From Cohnella nanjingensis (lineage in GTDB: Bacteria; Bacillota; Bacilli; Paenibacillales; Paenibacillaceae), in assembly GCF_014212125.1 (NCBI RefSeq), contig NZ_JACJVP010000014.1, positions 1-41,318 of the forward strand: a stretch of 41,318 nucleotides of DNA, given 5' to 3'. The notes beneath the pieces are model-generated. The model made no database searches. It was not told the origin of the DNA and was given only the letters and a program-made list of their open reading frames with translations. Made by a program: the position numbers and the translations under genes. Positions 31,997 to 40,905 of the stretch are shown piece by piece (within the stretch, counting starts at the first letter, position 1; every line of letters begins with the position of its first letter).

Positions 31997-33862
31997 TTAA
32001 CGCAGCGTCAGATCGCCCTGCCCGGCCGCCGCGCGTCTCTCCGACTCGACCGTCTCCCACGCGAGGGAGTGGCCTTTCTGCCGCTTGGCCTCCTTCTTCA
32101 GCAGCGCCGCCCGCTCCGACAGCTTCTCCGGCGTCCAACCCTCGGTCCGCTCGCAGACGAGCAGCGCCAGCGACAAAGAGATGCCGTCGCTGTCGACCGC
32201 GCGTCCCTCCCGGTCCAAGACGGGTCCGGCATCCGGGTCCGAGTAGGCGCCGACGCCGCTCTCGAAGCGCTCCAGCACCCCGCGCGACAAGCCGACCGGA
32301 TCGGCCGTCGTCAGCACGGCGATGAAGTCGTCCCCGCCGATATGACCGACGAAGCTCTCTTCCGGTACGACCGTCCGGATATAGGAAGCGATCGCTTCCC
32401 CGGTGTAGCGGATGACGTCGTCGCCCCGGTGGAACCCGAAGCGGTCGTTGAACCATTTGAAGTGGTCCAGATCCGCGTACAAGACGGCGAACGGCCGCCC
32501 CTCCGCGACCCGGCGCATCAGCTCTCGCCGGATCGGCTCGTTGCCGGGCAGGCCGGTGAGCGGGTTCGCCCATTGGGCGTCCGTCATCCGCGCGTGGGTG
32601 ACCCATTCGAGCAGCGCCCGGATCGAAGCGATCCCCGCGACCTTGCCTTCCCGGGTGACGATGACCGCGTCGTACAGCTTGTCCGGCTCCCGGGACATCG
32701 ACATCTGCGACACCTGGTCGATCGGCATGGATTCGTCGACGATCATCGGCTGCGTGTCCATGATCTTGCCGACGGGCCGGTTCCAGTAGAGCGGCAGGCC
32801 GAACTGCCCGGACAGCAGCTGATGAAGCTTGTCCTTCATCAAGAGGCCGATCGGCCTCCCTTCCTCCGCGATGATGAAGCCGTGCGCTTCGCGCTGCCAT
32901 TCGAAGTGGCGGGCAATCTCGGATACCGGCGTATCGTAGCGGAAGGTCGCGACGGACAGCGTCAGATCCGACAGCGTGCCCGCGGCGCCCCGGTAGCGGC
33001 GGCTCACCTCTTGACGGATCTGCTCCGCGGCGGACGCCCGGATTACGCCGGGCTCCGCGCTCTCCGCGCCGATCCAATCGCCCTGGCCGTAGCCGACGCC
33101 GGCCGCGACGAGCGGCGCGATCTGAGCCTCGCCCGCGATCCCGTTCACGATGAGGACGATCTGCTCCTTGCGCGCGAGCGTCGTGATCGCGCCCAGCAGG
33201 CTCTCGTCGACCGCCCGGCTCGCCAAGGCGGCGGCAGCCGTGCCGCGTTCCGGCGCCGACGGGGACTCTGCGGCGTCCGCGGCGATCCACCCGCCCTCGA
33301 CCTGGGCGTAATCCGGCTGCAAGAGCGACATCCGCCGCAGCGATTCCCGCTCCGGTACGATGCCGGACAGCGCGATGCGGAAGCCCTGGAGCCGGTAGTG
33401 CCGCAGCGCGGCCTGGAGCGTCTGCCATTCCTCGGAGGAGCGGCAGAGGAATTGCAGCACGACATGCTCGGGCCGCAGGCCGGCCGCTTCGATCCGCCGC
33501 AGCGTCGTCCCCGGATAGATCCGGGCGTCGTTCACGATGCAGGCCGGGACCGGGAGGAACAGCTTCGCGCCTCCGCGCCGGACCGGCAGCCCGCGTATCG
33601 CCGCCTCGCGGAACCGGCGATCGCACGCATAGAGCGTCCCTTCCGCCTCGGCCGCCGCGAAGAACGCCTCCGCCGTCCATCTCCGGCCCGTATCCTTGCG
33701 GAAGGGCACGGCTTCATACCCATAAGCCGATCCGTCGAGCAGCGAGACGATCGGGGCGTACCGCACTTCTATATTCGTCCACAGCAGATCCGGCGAGGCC
33801 TCCGCATCCGCTGCCGCTTCCTTCATCCGGGGGAGCTGCCGCCCGCGTTTGTCGTTCTCCAT
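31997..33862 (-). CDS. EAL(degenerate)-CBS-GGDEF cyclic-di-GMP signalling protein
   Basis: The 621-aa soluble protein has GGAGG 7 nt before the ATG. Residues about 30-270 follow the EAL fold but lack catalysis: EAV for EAL, FLCR for ELTE, SGIVPERESL for the DDFGxG motif and QVEG for KxD. Residues about 300-420 are a CBS pair (AHGFIIAEEGRPIGLLMK and LYDAVIVTREGKVAG). Residues about 430-600 are a GGDEF domain (NPLTGLPGN, ADLDHFKWFND) with GGDDF at 509-513, a substitution compatible with activity. It is therefore a probable diguanylate cyclase with an adenine-nucleotide-type sensor and a substrate-binding EAL relic. It lies directly downstream of the pst-phoU operon, behind a terminator and a PHO-box-like array. 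The next gene is an active EAL protein. Confidence 0.9.
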   Translation of the reverse strand: MENDKRGRQLPRMKEAAADAEASPDLLWTNIEVRYAPIVSLLDGSAYGYEAVPFRKDTGRRWTAEAFFAAAEAEGTLYACDRRFREAAIRGLPVRRGGAKLFLPVPACIVNDARIYPGTTLRRIEAAGLRPEHVVLQFLCRSSEEWQTLQAALRHYRLQGFRIALSGIVPERESLRRMSLLQPDYAQVEGGWIAADAAESPSAPERGTAAAALASRAVDESLLGAITTLARKEQIVLIVNGIAGEAQIAPLVAAGVGYGQGDWIGAESAEPGVIRASAAEQIRQEVSRRYRGAAGTLSDLTLSVATFRYDTPVSEIARHFEWQREAHGFIIAEEGRPIGLLMKDKLHQLLSGQFGLPLYWNRPVGKIMDTQPMIVDESMPIDQVSQMSMSREPDKLYDAVIVTREGKVAGIASIRALLEWVTHARMTDAQWANPLTGLPGNEPIRRELMRRVAEGRPFAVLYADLDHFKWFNDRFGFHRGDDVIRYTGEAIASYIRTVVPEESFVGHIGGDDFIAVLTTADPVGLSRGVLERFESGVGAYSDPDAGPVLDREGRAVDSDGISLSLALLVCERTEGWTPEKLSERAALLKKEAKRQKGHSLAWETVESERRAAAGQGDLTLR

Positions 33863-33927
33863 CGTCCCGCCTCCGATCGACGCTTGCGATCCTACGAAGG
33901 TATTGGCCCTAACGACCTAGTGAACTT

Positions 33928-33981
33928 AACGTAGCATGCGCGTGTGTCGACAAGTTTTCCGGCATGTTAACGCCATGTAAA
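33928..33981 (-). promoter_or_regulatory. PHO-box-like array upstream of the GGDEF gene
   Basis: On the minus strand, TTTACA (33981-33976) and TTAACA (33970-33965) are exactly 11 bp apart, with weaker AAAAC and GACACA in the next two slots. Nine nt later comes a weak extended -10, TGC-TACGTT. The first 22 nt match the pstS array except at five spacer positions. Confidence 0.6.
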
Positions 33982-34001
33982 AAACCGGCGTCTACGGCAA
34001 A

Positions 34002-34021
34002 GAGGCTCCCCGGGGAGCCTC
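34002..34021 (-). terminator. Palindromic terminator after phoU
   Basis: GAGGCTCC-CCGG-GGAGCCTC is a perfect palindrome 17 nt after the phoU stop, followed on the minus strand by TTTGCC. A longer T-run lies about 25 nt further, at 33980-33985. Confidence 0.75.
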
Positions 34022-34038
34022 GGCCGCTGGCGTATCCT

Positions 34039-34698
34039 TTATTGATTGAGGTCAGGCCTTTTGCCGATTACGAGGTAGACGACGTTCTCCCCGATATTCG
34101 TCGCATGATCGGCGATCCGTTCGATGTAGCGGCCGACGAAGCACAGGTACATCGCTTGTCCGACCGTCTTCGGATTTTCCGCCATCAGGGAGAACAGCTC
34201 GCGCAAAATCTGCGAGTACAAGGCGTCGACCTGATCGTCGTCCTTCGCCATCTTGTAGGCCAGATCGACGTTCTCCTCGATATACGATTGGATCGACTCC
34301 TGGATCATGACGCGCACCATATCCGACATGCGCGGCAGGTCGAGCAGCGGCTTGATCAGCGTCTGGCCTTCGAGGCGCAGCACCACCTTGGCGATATCGA
34401 CCGACAGGTCGCCCATCCGCTCCAGATCCGACGAGATCTTGAAGGCGATGAGGATCCGCCGCAGATCCTTGGCGACCGGCTGCTGCGTCGCGATCAGCTT
34501 GGCGCCGAGATCCGCGATCTTCTCCTCGATCAGATTCAGCTTCGGATCGTCCTTCACGATCTCGCGGGCCCGATCCGCATCGATCGCGGCCAGCGCGGCC
34601 ATCGAATCGGCGAGCGCGCGCTCCACGTGATTCCCCATCTCCACCAGCATTTGCTGCAGTTGCTCCAAGCCTACGTCGAACTCCTTGCGAACGACCAT
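34039..34698 (-). CDS. phoU: Phosphate signalling protein PhoU
   Basis: PhoU links the Pst transporter to the PhoR sensor kinase and limits phosphate uptake. The 219-aa protein is two copies of a three-helix PhoU repeat. Each has the E/DxxxD metal-binding pattern: SSDLERMGDLSVDIAK (about 88-103) and VGRYIERIADHATNIGENV (about 189-207). AAGGGGG lies about 10 nt before the ATG. It is the last gene of pstS-C-A-B-B-phoU, 168 nt after the second pstB, so it may also have a minor promoter of its own. Confidence 0.96.
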   Translation of the reverse strand: MVVRKEFDVGLEQLQQMLVEMGNHVERALADSMAALAAIDADRAREIVKDDPKLNLIEEKIADLGAKLIATQQPVAKDLRRILIAFKISSDLERMGDLSVDIAKVVLRLEGQTLIKPLLDLPRMSDMVRVMIQESIQSYIEENVDLAYKMAKDDDQVDALYSQILRELFSLMAENPKTVGQAMYLCFVGRYIERIADHATNIGENVVYLVIGKRPDLNQ

Positions 34699-34866
34699 AT
34701 CGCTTCATCCCCCTTGTCCTCTTCCTCATGTCGGCCCTTCATTCGGCCGTCCTGCTCCCGATCCAACGCCGGATCGCACGGCGATCGTACTCGCTATCGT
34801 ACTTTCAATCGCATTCCCGATCGTCCTGTGCCACTCGGCCAGACTTACCGTCCCCCGATGCCGTAC

Positions 34867-35616
34867 TCAGCCGAACCGGCCCGAGATGTAATCCTCCGTC
34901 CGCTGGTCGACCGGCGCCCGGAACAGCGTTTCGGTCTCGGACGCTTCCACCACTTCCCCGTTCAGGAAGAACACCGTCCGGTCCGAGATGCGGGCCGCCT
35001 GGTGCATGTTGTGCGTCACCATGACGATCGTGTACTTCTGCCGCAGCTCGCGGGTCAGTTCCTCGATCTTCGTCGTCGAGATCGGGTCGAGCGCGGAGGT
35101 CGATTCGTCCATAAGCAGAATCTCCGGCTCGACCGCGAGCGCCCGCGCGATGCACAGACGCTGCTGCTGGCCGCCCGACAGGCTCCAGGCCGACTTCTTC
35201 AGCACGTCCTTGACCTCATGCCAGAGCGATGCCGACCGCAGGCTCTGTTCCACGAGCGCATCGAGATCCGCCTTCTTGGTCACGCCATGGAGGCGCGGCC
35301 CGTAGGCTACGTTGTCGTAGATCGACTTGGGGAACGGATTCGGCTGCTGGAACACCATGCCGACCCGCTTGCGCAGAAACTCGACTTCGGTATCCGAGGC
35401 GTAGATGTTCCGGCCTTGAATCGTCACGTCCCCTTCGATCCTGACGCCCTGGATCGTATCGTTCATCCGGTTCAGCGTTCGCAGCAGCGTCGACTTCCCG
35501 CAGCCGGACGGACCGATGAACGCCGTGATGTTGTTCTCCGGGATCGATAAGTTCACGTTCTTCAGCGCGTGGAACGCGCCGTAATACAGCTGAAGCCGTT
35601 CAATCTCGATGATCAC
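34867..35616 (-). CDS. pstB: Phosphate ABC transporter ATP-binding protein (second PstB)
   Basis: PstB drives phosphate import by ATP hydrolysis. The 249-aa protein has Walker [10 protein letters not shown] (about 33-41), Q-loop [11 protein letters not shown], signature [15 protein letters not shown], Walker [14 protein letters not shown] and the switch His in VTHNM. GTG 35616 is the start, with GAGGAGG 7 nt upstream. It lies 25 nt after the other pstB. Two adjacent pstB genes also occur in Bacillus (pstBA and pstBB). The two copies here have diverged, so the duplication is old. Confidence 0.95.
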   Translation of the reverse strand: MIIEIERLQLYYGAFHALKNVNLSIPENNITAFIGPSGCGKSTLLRTLNRMNDTIQGVRIEGDVTIQGRNIYASDTEVEFLRKRVGMVFQQPNPFPKSIYDNVAYGPRLHGVTKKADLDALVEQSLRSASLWHEVKDVLKKSAWSLSGGQQQRLCIARALAVEPEILLMDESTSALDPISTTKIEELTRELRQKYTIVMVTHNMHQAARISDRTVFFLNGEVVEASETETLFRAPVDQRTEDYISGRFG

Positions 35617-35641
35617 TGCGATTCCTCCTCGCGCGCGGGCC

Positions 35642-36412
35642 TCAACCGAACCGGCCGGAGATGTAGTCGTCCGTCGACTTGCGGGACGGGTTCGTGAAGA
35701 TGGTGCGCGTATCGTCGTATTCGACCAGGTCGCCCAAGAAGAAGAACGCCGTCCGATCGGACACGCGCGCGGCCTGATGCATGTTGTGGGTCACGATCAC
35801 GATGCTGTATTCCTTCTTCAGCTCCGCGATCAGCTCTTCGATCTTCGCCGTGGACACCGGGTCGAGCGCCGACGCCGGTTCGTCCATCAGCAGGATGCTC
35901 GGACGGACCGCGACCGAACGGGCGATGCACAGCCGCTGCTGCTGCCCGCCGGACAGCGCCAGCGCCGATTGGTTCAGCCGGTCCTTGACTTCGTCCCACA
36001 GCGCCGTCTTCCGCAGCGCTTCTTCAACGATCCCGTCCAGCGCCTTCCGGTCCTTGATGCCGTGGTAGCGGGCGCCGAAAGCGATGTTCTCGTAGATGGA
36101 CTTATGGAATGGGTTCGGGCGCTGCCAGACCATGCCGATCTTCTGCCGCAGCCGGACGACGTCCGTGCGCGGGTCGCAGATGTTCTGATCGTTGATCCAC
36201 ACTTCGCCTTCGATCCGGGCGCCCGGGATAAGGTCGTTCATCCGGTTGAGCGAACGGAGGAACGTCGACTTCCCGCAGCCGGACGGCCCGATCAGCGCGA
36301 CGACTTGGCGGTCGGGGAAGTCCATGCTGATCTTCTTCACCGCCTGCTTGTCGCCGTAGTAGACCGACAGGTCCTTCGAATAAAAAGCATGCTGAGTCGC
36401 AACTGTGCTCAT
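35642..36412 (-). CDS. pstB: Phosphate ABC transporter ATP-binding protein (first PstB)
   Basis: The 256-aa protein has Walker [10 protein letters not shown] (about 42-50), Q-loop [11 protein letters not shown], signature [15 protein letters not shown], Walker [14 protein letters not shown] and switch [25 protein letters not shown] lies 8 nt before the ATG. It follows pstA by 13 nt and is the closer match to a canonical PstB (DEPASALDP instead of DESTSALDP). It assembles with PstA and PstC at the inner face of the membrane. Confidence 0.95.
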   Translation of the reverse strand: MSTVATQHAFYSKDLSVYYGDKQAVKKISMDFPDRQVVALIGPSGCGKSTFLRSLNRMNDLIPGARIEGEVWINDQNICDPRTDVVRLRQKIGMVWQRPNPFHKSIYENIAFGARYHGIKDRKALDGIVEEALRKTALWDEVKDRLNQSALALSGGQQQRLCIARSVAVRPSILLMDEPASALDPVSTAKIEELIAELKKEYSIVIVTHNMHQAARVSDRTAFFFLGDLVEYDDTRTIFTNPSRKSTDDYISGRFG

Positions 36413-36425
36413 GCTTTGGTCCCCC

Positions 36426-37313
36426 TTACTTGCTAGCCGTTAATTTGCGGTACAGGACGCGGCCGAGCCAGCGGGCGCCCAGGTTGAAGAGCAGCACGGT
36501 GATGACGAGGACGGCGGATGCCCCCGCCGCGATCTGCGCGGCGTCGGGCGCGAGGCCCTCGCTGTTGATCTTCCAGATATGAACCGCGAGCGTCTCCGCC
36601 GGCCGGAACGGATTGAGCGGCGACGTATGATGCAGCGGGTTCCAGTCGGAGAAGTTCAGCCGCGGCGAGCTCATGCCCGCGGTGAAGAGCAGCGCGGCCG
36701 CTTCGCCGAAGACGCGGCCCGCGGCGAGGATCGTCCCCGTCACGATGGACGGGATCGCCACCGGCATTAGCACCGAGGTGATCGTCCGCCAGCGGGAGAG
36801 GCCGAGGGCCAGGCCCGCTTCCTTCTGCTCCCGCGGAACGCCTCGCAGCGATTGCTCGGTGATGCGCACCATCAGCGGCAGATTGAACACCGTGAGCGCC
36901 ATCGCGCCGGAGAACAGCGAGAAGCCGAGACCGAACTTGTTGACGATGACGAGCAGTCCGAACAGACCCACGACGATGGACGGGAACGAGGACAGCACCT
37001 CGACGATGAGCCGGATGAAGGCGGTCAGCCGGTTGGGCTTCGCGTACTCGCTCATGTAGATGCCGGCGCCGAGCCCGAGCGGAATCGTGATGATCATCGT
37101 GAGCACGAGCAGGAAGAGCGAGTTGAAGAGCTGCGGGCCGATGCCGCCGCCCGCCCTGATCGTCTGAGGCGGAGAGAACAGGAAGTCGAAGCTGATGTGC
37201 CGCAAGCCGCGGACCAGCAGGTACCCGATCAATCCGGCGAGAACCGCGATGATAAGGATCGTGACGCCGACGATGACGCCGGTCATGATACGGTCGATGG
37301 TCTTGGCCTTCAT
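36426..37313 (-). CDS. pstA: Phosphate ABC transporter permease PstA
   Basis: This is a 295-aa permease with about six membrane helices. The first follows a short cytoplasmic start ([12 protein letters not shown]). The EAA loop that docks PstB is visible as [17 protein letters not shown], and the conserved [15 protein letters not shown] follows. Its ATG overlaps the pstC stop by 4 nt, so translation is coupled and PstA and PstC are made in equal amounts. Confidence 0.95.
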   Translation of the reverse strand: MKAKTIDRIMTGVIVGVTILIIAVLAGLIGYLLVRGLRHISFDFLFSPPQTIRAGGGIGPQLFNSLFLLVLTMIITIPLGLGAGIYMSEYAKPNRLTAFIRLIVEVLSSFPSIVVGLFGLLVIVNKFGLGFSLFSGAMALTVFNLPLMVRITEQSLRGVPREQKEAGLALGLSRWRTITSVLMPVAIPSIVTGTILAAGRVFGEAAALLFTAGMSSPRLNFSDWNPLHHTSPLNPFRPAETLAVHIWKINSEGLAPDAAQIAAGASAVLVITVLLFNLGARWLGRVLYRKLTASK

Positions 37314-38245
37314 GAACGCTTCACTCTCCTCTCCAGCAGACGAACGATGAATACGAACAGGAATGTCATGATGAGCAGGATCAGCGCGAGGCTCCAGAGC
37401 GCGTTATTGTGCAGGGAGCCGGTCGTCGTATTGCCCATCGACAGGGTGATGATGCTCGTGAGCGTCGTGGCCGATTCGAACAGCGAATGCGGGATATGCG
37501 GCGCGTTGCCGATGACCATCTGCACGGCGAGCGCTTCGCCGAACGCCCGGGCGATGCCCAGCACGACGCCCGTCAGGAGCGCGGGCATCGTCGTCGGCAG
37601 AATGATGCGCGCGATCGTCTGCCAGCGGGTCGCGCCCAGCGCGTACGAGCCTTCTTTGAGTCCGGCCGGCAAGCTGCGGAGCGCGTCCGTCGCGATCGAG
37701 GTGATCGTCGGCAGGATCATGACGGACAGCACGATCGCGCCCGCCATGATGCCGACCCCTTGTCCCGGGAATGTATGCCGCAAAAAGGGAACGATAACGG
37801 AAAGGCCGACGAATCCGTAGACGACGGAAGGAATGCCCGCCAGAAGTTCGATTGCCGGCTGCAGCACCGATTTGCCCGTCTTGGGCATGATCTCGGTCAT
37901 GAAGATCGAGGCGCAGATGCCGAGCGGCGCGGCGATGAGCGCGGCGATCAGCGACGTCGAGAACGAGCCGACCAGGAACGGCAGCGCGCCGAATACCGGC
38001 GTATCGTCCTCAGGCGCCCACTTCAAGCCGAACAGCATCTCTTTGATACTGACGCCTTGGGAGATGAATGGCGTCAGCCCCCGGGATGCGATGAAAACAA
38101 CGATCGAGAAGATGATGACGACGAGGAGCAGCACGCAGAGATAAACGTACGCTTTGCCGCGCCATTCCTCGAGATGATGCTTGGCGATTTTGCCGGTTTG
38201 CGGCGGAGCCGGATCGGCCGTGGACCGGGACTCTGGTAGATTCAT
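37310..38245 (-). CDS. pstC: Phosphate ABC transporter permease PstC
   Basis: ATG 38245 has AAAGGAGAGG upstream and gives 311 aa. An open extension to 38560 overlaps pstS and has no ribosome site. About six membrane helices follow a 33-residue cytoplasmic N-terminus. The pattern FSTSLIAALIAAPLGICASIF, the EAA loop (GLKEGSYALGATRWQTI) and GIARAFGEALAVQMVIGNA are typical of PstC. The gap to pstS is 140 nt with a hairpin, so expression is probably lower than that of pstS. Confidence 0.95.
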   Translation of the reverse strand: MNLPESRSTADPAPPQTGKIAKHHLEEWRGKAYVYLCVLLLVVIIFSIVVFIASRGLTPFISQGVSIKEMLFGLKWAPEDDTPVFGALPFLVGSFSTSLIAALIAAPLGICASIFMTEIMPKTGKSVLQPAIELLAGIPSVVYGFVGLSVIVPFLRHTFPGQGVGIMAGAIVLSVMILPTITSIATDALRSLPAGLKEGSYALGATRWQTIARIILPTTMPALLTGVVLGIARAFGEALAVQMVIGNAPHIPHSLFESATTLTSIITLSMGNTTTGSLHNNALWSLALILLIMTFLFVFIVRLLERRVKRS

Positions 38246-38272
38246 GCAAGCCTCTCCTTTAAACGGCAAGGA

Positions 38273-38297
38273 AGAGGCGCTACTTGCATTCGCCTCT
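38273..38297 (-). terminator. Hairpin between pstS and pstC (possible attenuator)
   Basis: AGAGGCG (38297-38291) and CGCCTCT (38279-38273) pair around an 11-nt loop, within the 140-nt gap. There is no T-run. Such hairpins often stabilise the upstream pstS message or reduce readthrough. Confidence 0.5.
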
Positions 38298-38385
38298 CGC
38301 CGCTGATCATGAGATCCGATATAGGATGATGTGTGATGATGCGTCTTGCGATGCCGTTCTAGACGAGCATGGCTTAGACTTGGGC

Positions 38386-39327
38386 TTACTTGTTCGAGAC
38401 GTTGCCGTCTACGTCGCGCTTCACTTGCATCTTGTTGATCGCGATATAGCCCAGCTCCGTGACGTCGCCATTTTGCACTTCGTCGCTCAGCATGTAGTCG
38501 AGGAACGCCTTGACCGCGCCTTCCGGCTCGCCCTTCGTATACATGTGCTCGTATGCCCATACCGGATATTTGCCGGAAGCGACGTTGTCGGCACTGGCTT
38601 CTACGCCTTCGTATTGCACCGCTTTAATGGAGTCGTCCAGGTAAGACAGAGCCAGGTAGCCGATCGCGCCGGGCGTCTCGGAGACGAGCTTGCGAACCGT
38701 ACCGGATGCATCTTCTTGGATGGAGCCGGCCAAGTCTTGCGACTTCGTGCCAAGTGCATACTTCTCGAACGTAGCGCGGGTGCCGGAGCTAGCCGGGCGG
38801 TTCACCAGCACGATTTTCTCGTCCTTGCCGCCTACGTCTTTCCAGTTCGTCACCTTGCCGGTGAAGATGCTCACCAGTTGATCTTTGGTCAGGTTATCTA
38901 CGCCTACATCCTTGTTCGTTACCGCAGCCATGGCTACGACAGCCACTTGATGATCGACGAGCGATTTCGCTTTTTCGGCGTCCGCGTCCTTCAGCTTCTC
39001 TTCGGCGAACACGTCGGAGTTGCCGATTTGGACCGTGCCTTCCGCGACTTGGGAGAGGCCTGCGCCGCTGCCGCCGGGTTGGACTTGGATCGATACTTTA
39101 TCGTTCTTTGCCATATACTTTTCGGATACCTGTTGGACGAGCGGCTGCAGAGCCGTAGAACCGCTGGCGATGAACGATCCGCTTACGTCGCCGCCGGCAT
39201 TGTCCGCGCTTTGGGAAGCCGATTCGCTCGGGCTCGCGCTGCCGCCGTTATTGGCGTTCTTGCTTCCGCAAGCCGCGAGGGTCAAAGCCAGCACGAACGT
39301 AATCAACAGTAGGACCGATTTTTTCAT
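38386..39327 (-). CDS. pstS: Phosphate-binding lipoprotein PstS
   Basis: The 313-aa solute-binding lipoprotein of the Pst importer. ATG 39327 begins a type II signal peptide with lipobox LAAC (Cys20) and GAAGGGG about 11 nt upstream. A further open extension to 39399 has no signal peptide and is rejected. After a Ser/Asn/Gly-rich linker, the phosphate-binding motifs are SGSTALQPLV (about 56-65), QPGGSGAGLSQ and NRPASSGTRATFEKY. It is first in the operon, preceded by a PHO-box-like array with a -10. Confidence 0.96.
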   Translation of the reverse strand: MKKSVLLLITFVLALTLAACGSKNANNGGSASPSESASQSADNAGGDVSGSFIASGSTALQPLVQQVSEKYMAKNDKVSIQVQPGGSGAGLSQVAEGTVQIGNSDVFAEEKLKDADAEKAKSLVDHQVAVVAMAAVTNKDVGVDNLTKDQLVSIFTGKVTNWKDVGGKDEKIVLVNRPASSGTRATFEKYALGTKSQDLAGSIQEDASGTVRKLVSETPGAIGYLALSYLDDSIKAVQYEGVEASADNVASGKYPVWAYEHMYTKGEPEGAVKAFLDYMLSDEVQNGDVTELGYIAINKMQVKRDVDGNVSNK

Positions 39328-39417
39328 TTTCTTATTTTCCCCTTCCATTTCGTGCAAATTGGATTTTTGTAATTCTCGGAACTGTGACTTTAGCGACATG
39401 TCCCTTGCACATCTACG

Positions 39418-39471
39418 ATTCTAACTGGTGATCGTAAAAGTCATGTTTTCGTTTTGTTAACGGAATGTAAA
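39418..39471 (-). promoter_or_regulatory. PHO-box-like array and -10 of pstS
   Basis: On the minus strand, TTTACA (39471-39466), TTAACA (39460-39455), AAAACA (39449-39444) and TTTACG (39438-39433) are each 11 bp apart. Nine nt later comes TAGAAT (39423-39418), five of six for a -10, and no -35 is present. Phased TTAACA-type repeats are the established PhoP recognition pattern in Bacillus. Confidence 0.8.
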
Positions 39472-39515
39472 ATATGCGGTTCGTTAACAATAATCTGCGA
39501 GACGTCTTGTCCATT

Positions 39516-40808
39516 TCACATTCCGTTCATCTGCGCCGCCAATTTTGTCATTTGCTGCCGGATCTGTCCGGACGTCGCTTCGGCCTCGCGAGACGCGACG
39601 GACAACCGCTCCGTCGCTTGAACGTTGTCCGTGGAACGCTGCCAGAGCCGGGCGAACGTCTCTTCGGCTTGCTCGACCTGGCGGACGCCTTGATCCGCGC
39701 CTTGCTTGCCTTCCTTCACGTGCTTCGCCGCCTCGACCGCGGCTTCCGACATGCCGCGCAGCTGCCGGTTGATCTGCTCGGCCTGCCGCTTCGTCTGATC
39801 GGCGAGCGCCCGTACCTCCTGCGCCACGACGGCGAACCCGCGTCCGTGCGCGCCCGCTCGGGCGGCTTCGATCTGCGCGTTCATCGCGAGCAGATTGCAC
39901 TGATCCGCCAAATCCGAGATGATGCGGGTGATGCCGAGCGTATCGGAGGCGCGGCTTAACAATTCGTTCACGGCGCGCTCCTGACGGTCGGCCGTCGACG
40001 TCCAGAGGCGGAACTGCCCGAGCATCCCCGACAGATCCTCCCTCCCGCGCTCCGTCATCTCGGAGATCTGGAGACTGCTCTCGCGCGAATCGGCGGCGGT
40101 GTCCGCCAGCCGCTTCACGGCTTCGTCGATCCGTTGGAGCATGCGCTCGGTTCCCCGCACGGTCGCGATCTGCCGTTCGGCCAGCTCGCGCTGCAGCATG
40201 CGGGAGATATTCAGCAGGTCGCTGATCGCCAGCATCCCCGCAAACTTGCCGTTCCGGGTCATCAGGACCGAATCGTACAGGGCTTCGTCATCTCGCGCCA
40301 TCGCGCGGTCGATCAGCGCTTGGGGCGAGAGATCCGTCTCCGCCGTCAGCGCCCCGCGGTCCATGAGTTTGCTGATCGGCTTGTCCGCGTACAGCGACAT
40401 GCCGTAGCTCGTCCCGAGAAAACGGAAAAAGCGATGCTTCATAATCAATCCGAGCGGCTGTCCCGCTTCGTCGCAGACGGCGACGCAAGCCAAGTCCAGC
40501 CGACGGCGGAACAGGCTGACCAGATCGCCGCACGTCTGCGACGGCGGCAAGACCGGGCAATCGCGCAGCCATTCCGAGAGCGCTACCGCATGGAAGGGCT
40601 GAGCCCATACCGCCTCTGCCGAGAATGGACTCGGCTCTCTCCGATCGGGGGCTGCGCGTTCGCCGCTAGAGCTGCCGGGATTGCTGAGATTGCCTGGATC
40701 GCCTGGACGCGACGCCGCGCTGTCTGCCGTTGATACGGGGCTATTCGCGGGATGGACTTTGCGCGAATCTTTCCGAACCGTTGTCCGTTCCATGAGCGAT
40801 GTATTCAT
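39516..40808 (-). CDS. Soluble CBS-domain methyl-accepting (MCP) signalling protein
   Basis: ATG 40808 has AGGAGG 8 nt upstream and gives 430 aa. There is no signal peptide or membrane helix, so this is a cytoplasmic receptor-like protein. After a disordered start (1-65), residues about 90-205 are a CBS-type sensor region (DLACVAVCDEAGQPLGLIMK and LYDSVLMTRNGKFAGMLAI). The C-terminal half is an MCP signalling coiled coil whose hairpin tip reads CNLLAMNAQIEAARAG and GRGFAVVAQEVRALA (about 304-336). The protein would normally act through CheW/CheA, none of which is in the window. Its sensor region closely resembles that of the GGDEF protein on the other side of the pst operon. Upstream lies a PHO-box-like array. 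Confidence 0.9.
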   Translation of the reverse strand: MNTSLMERTTVRKDSRKVHPANSPVSTADSAASRPGDPGNLSNPGSSSGERAAPDRREPSPFSAEAVWAQPFHAVALSEWLRDCPVLPPSQTCGDLVSLFRRRLDLACVAVCDEAGQPLGLIMKHRFFRFLGTSYGMSLYADKPISKLMDRGALTAETDLSPQALIDRAMARDDEALYDSVLMTRNGKFAGMLAISDLLNISRMLQRELAERQIATVRGTERMLQRIDEAVKRLADTAADSRESSLQISEMTERGREDLSGMLGQFRLWTSTADRQERAVNELLSRASDTLGITRIISDLADQCNLLAMNAQIEAARAGAHGRGFAVVAQEVRALADQTKRQAEQINRQLRGMSEAAVEAAKHVKEGKQGADQGVRQVEQAEETFARLWQRSTDNVQATERLSVASREAEATSGQIRQQMTKLAAQMNGM

Positions 40809-40851
40809 TGAAGTAGCCTCCTCAATAGTCATAACGGCCTAAATTGGCTCT

Positions 40852-40905
40852 ATTTTATCAACCGCTTGTCATGGAAACATGCGGCGAGCGTTGTCGGATT
40901 GTTAA
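40852..40905 (-). promoter_or_regulatory. Weaker PHO-box-like array upstream of the CBS-MCP gene
   Basis: On the minus strand, TTAACA (40905-40900) and ATGACA (40872-40867) occupy slots of an 11-bp ladder, with ACAACG and CGCATG in between. Nine nt after the last slot is TAAAAT (40857-40852), five of six for a -10. The spacing equals that of pstS, but only two slots match well. Confidence 0.4.

Noticed and set aside
31893..33680. Upstream extension of the EAL gene to a 1009-codon frame
   Set aside because: It overlaps the GGDEF gene in another frame. The ribosome site and the start of recognisable sequence are at 31892.
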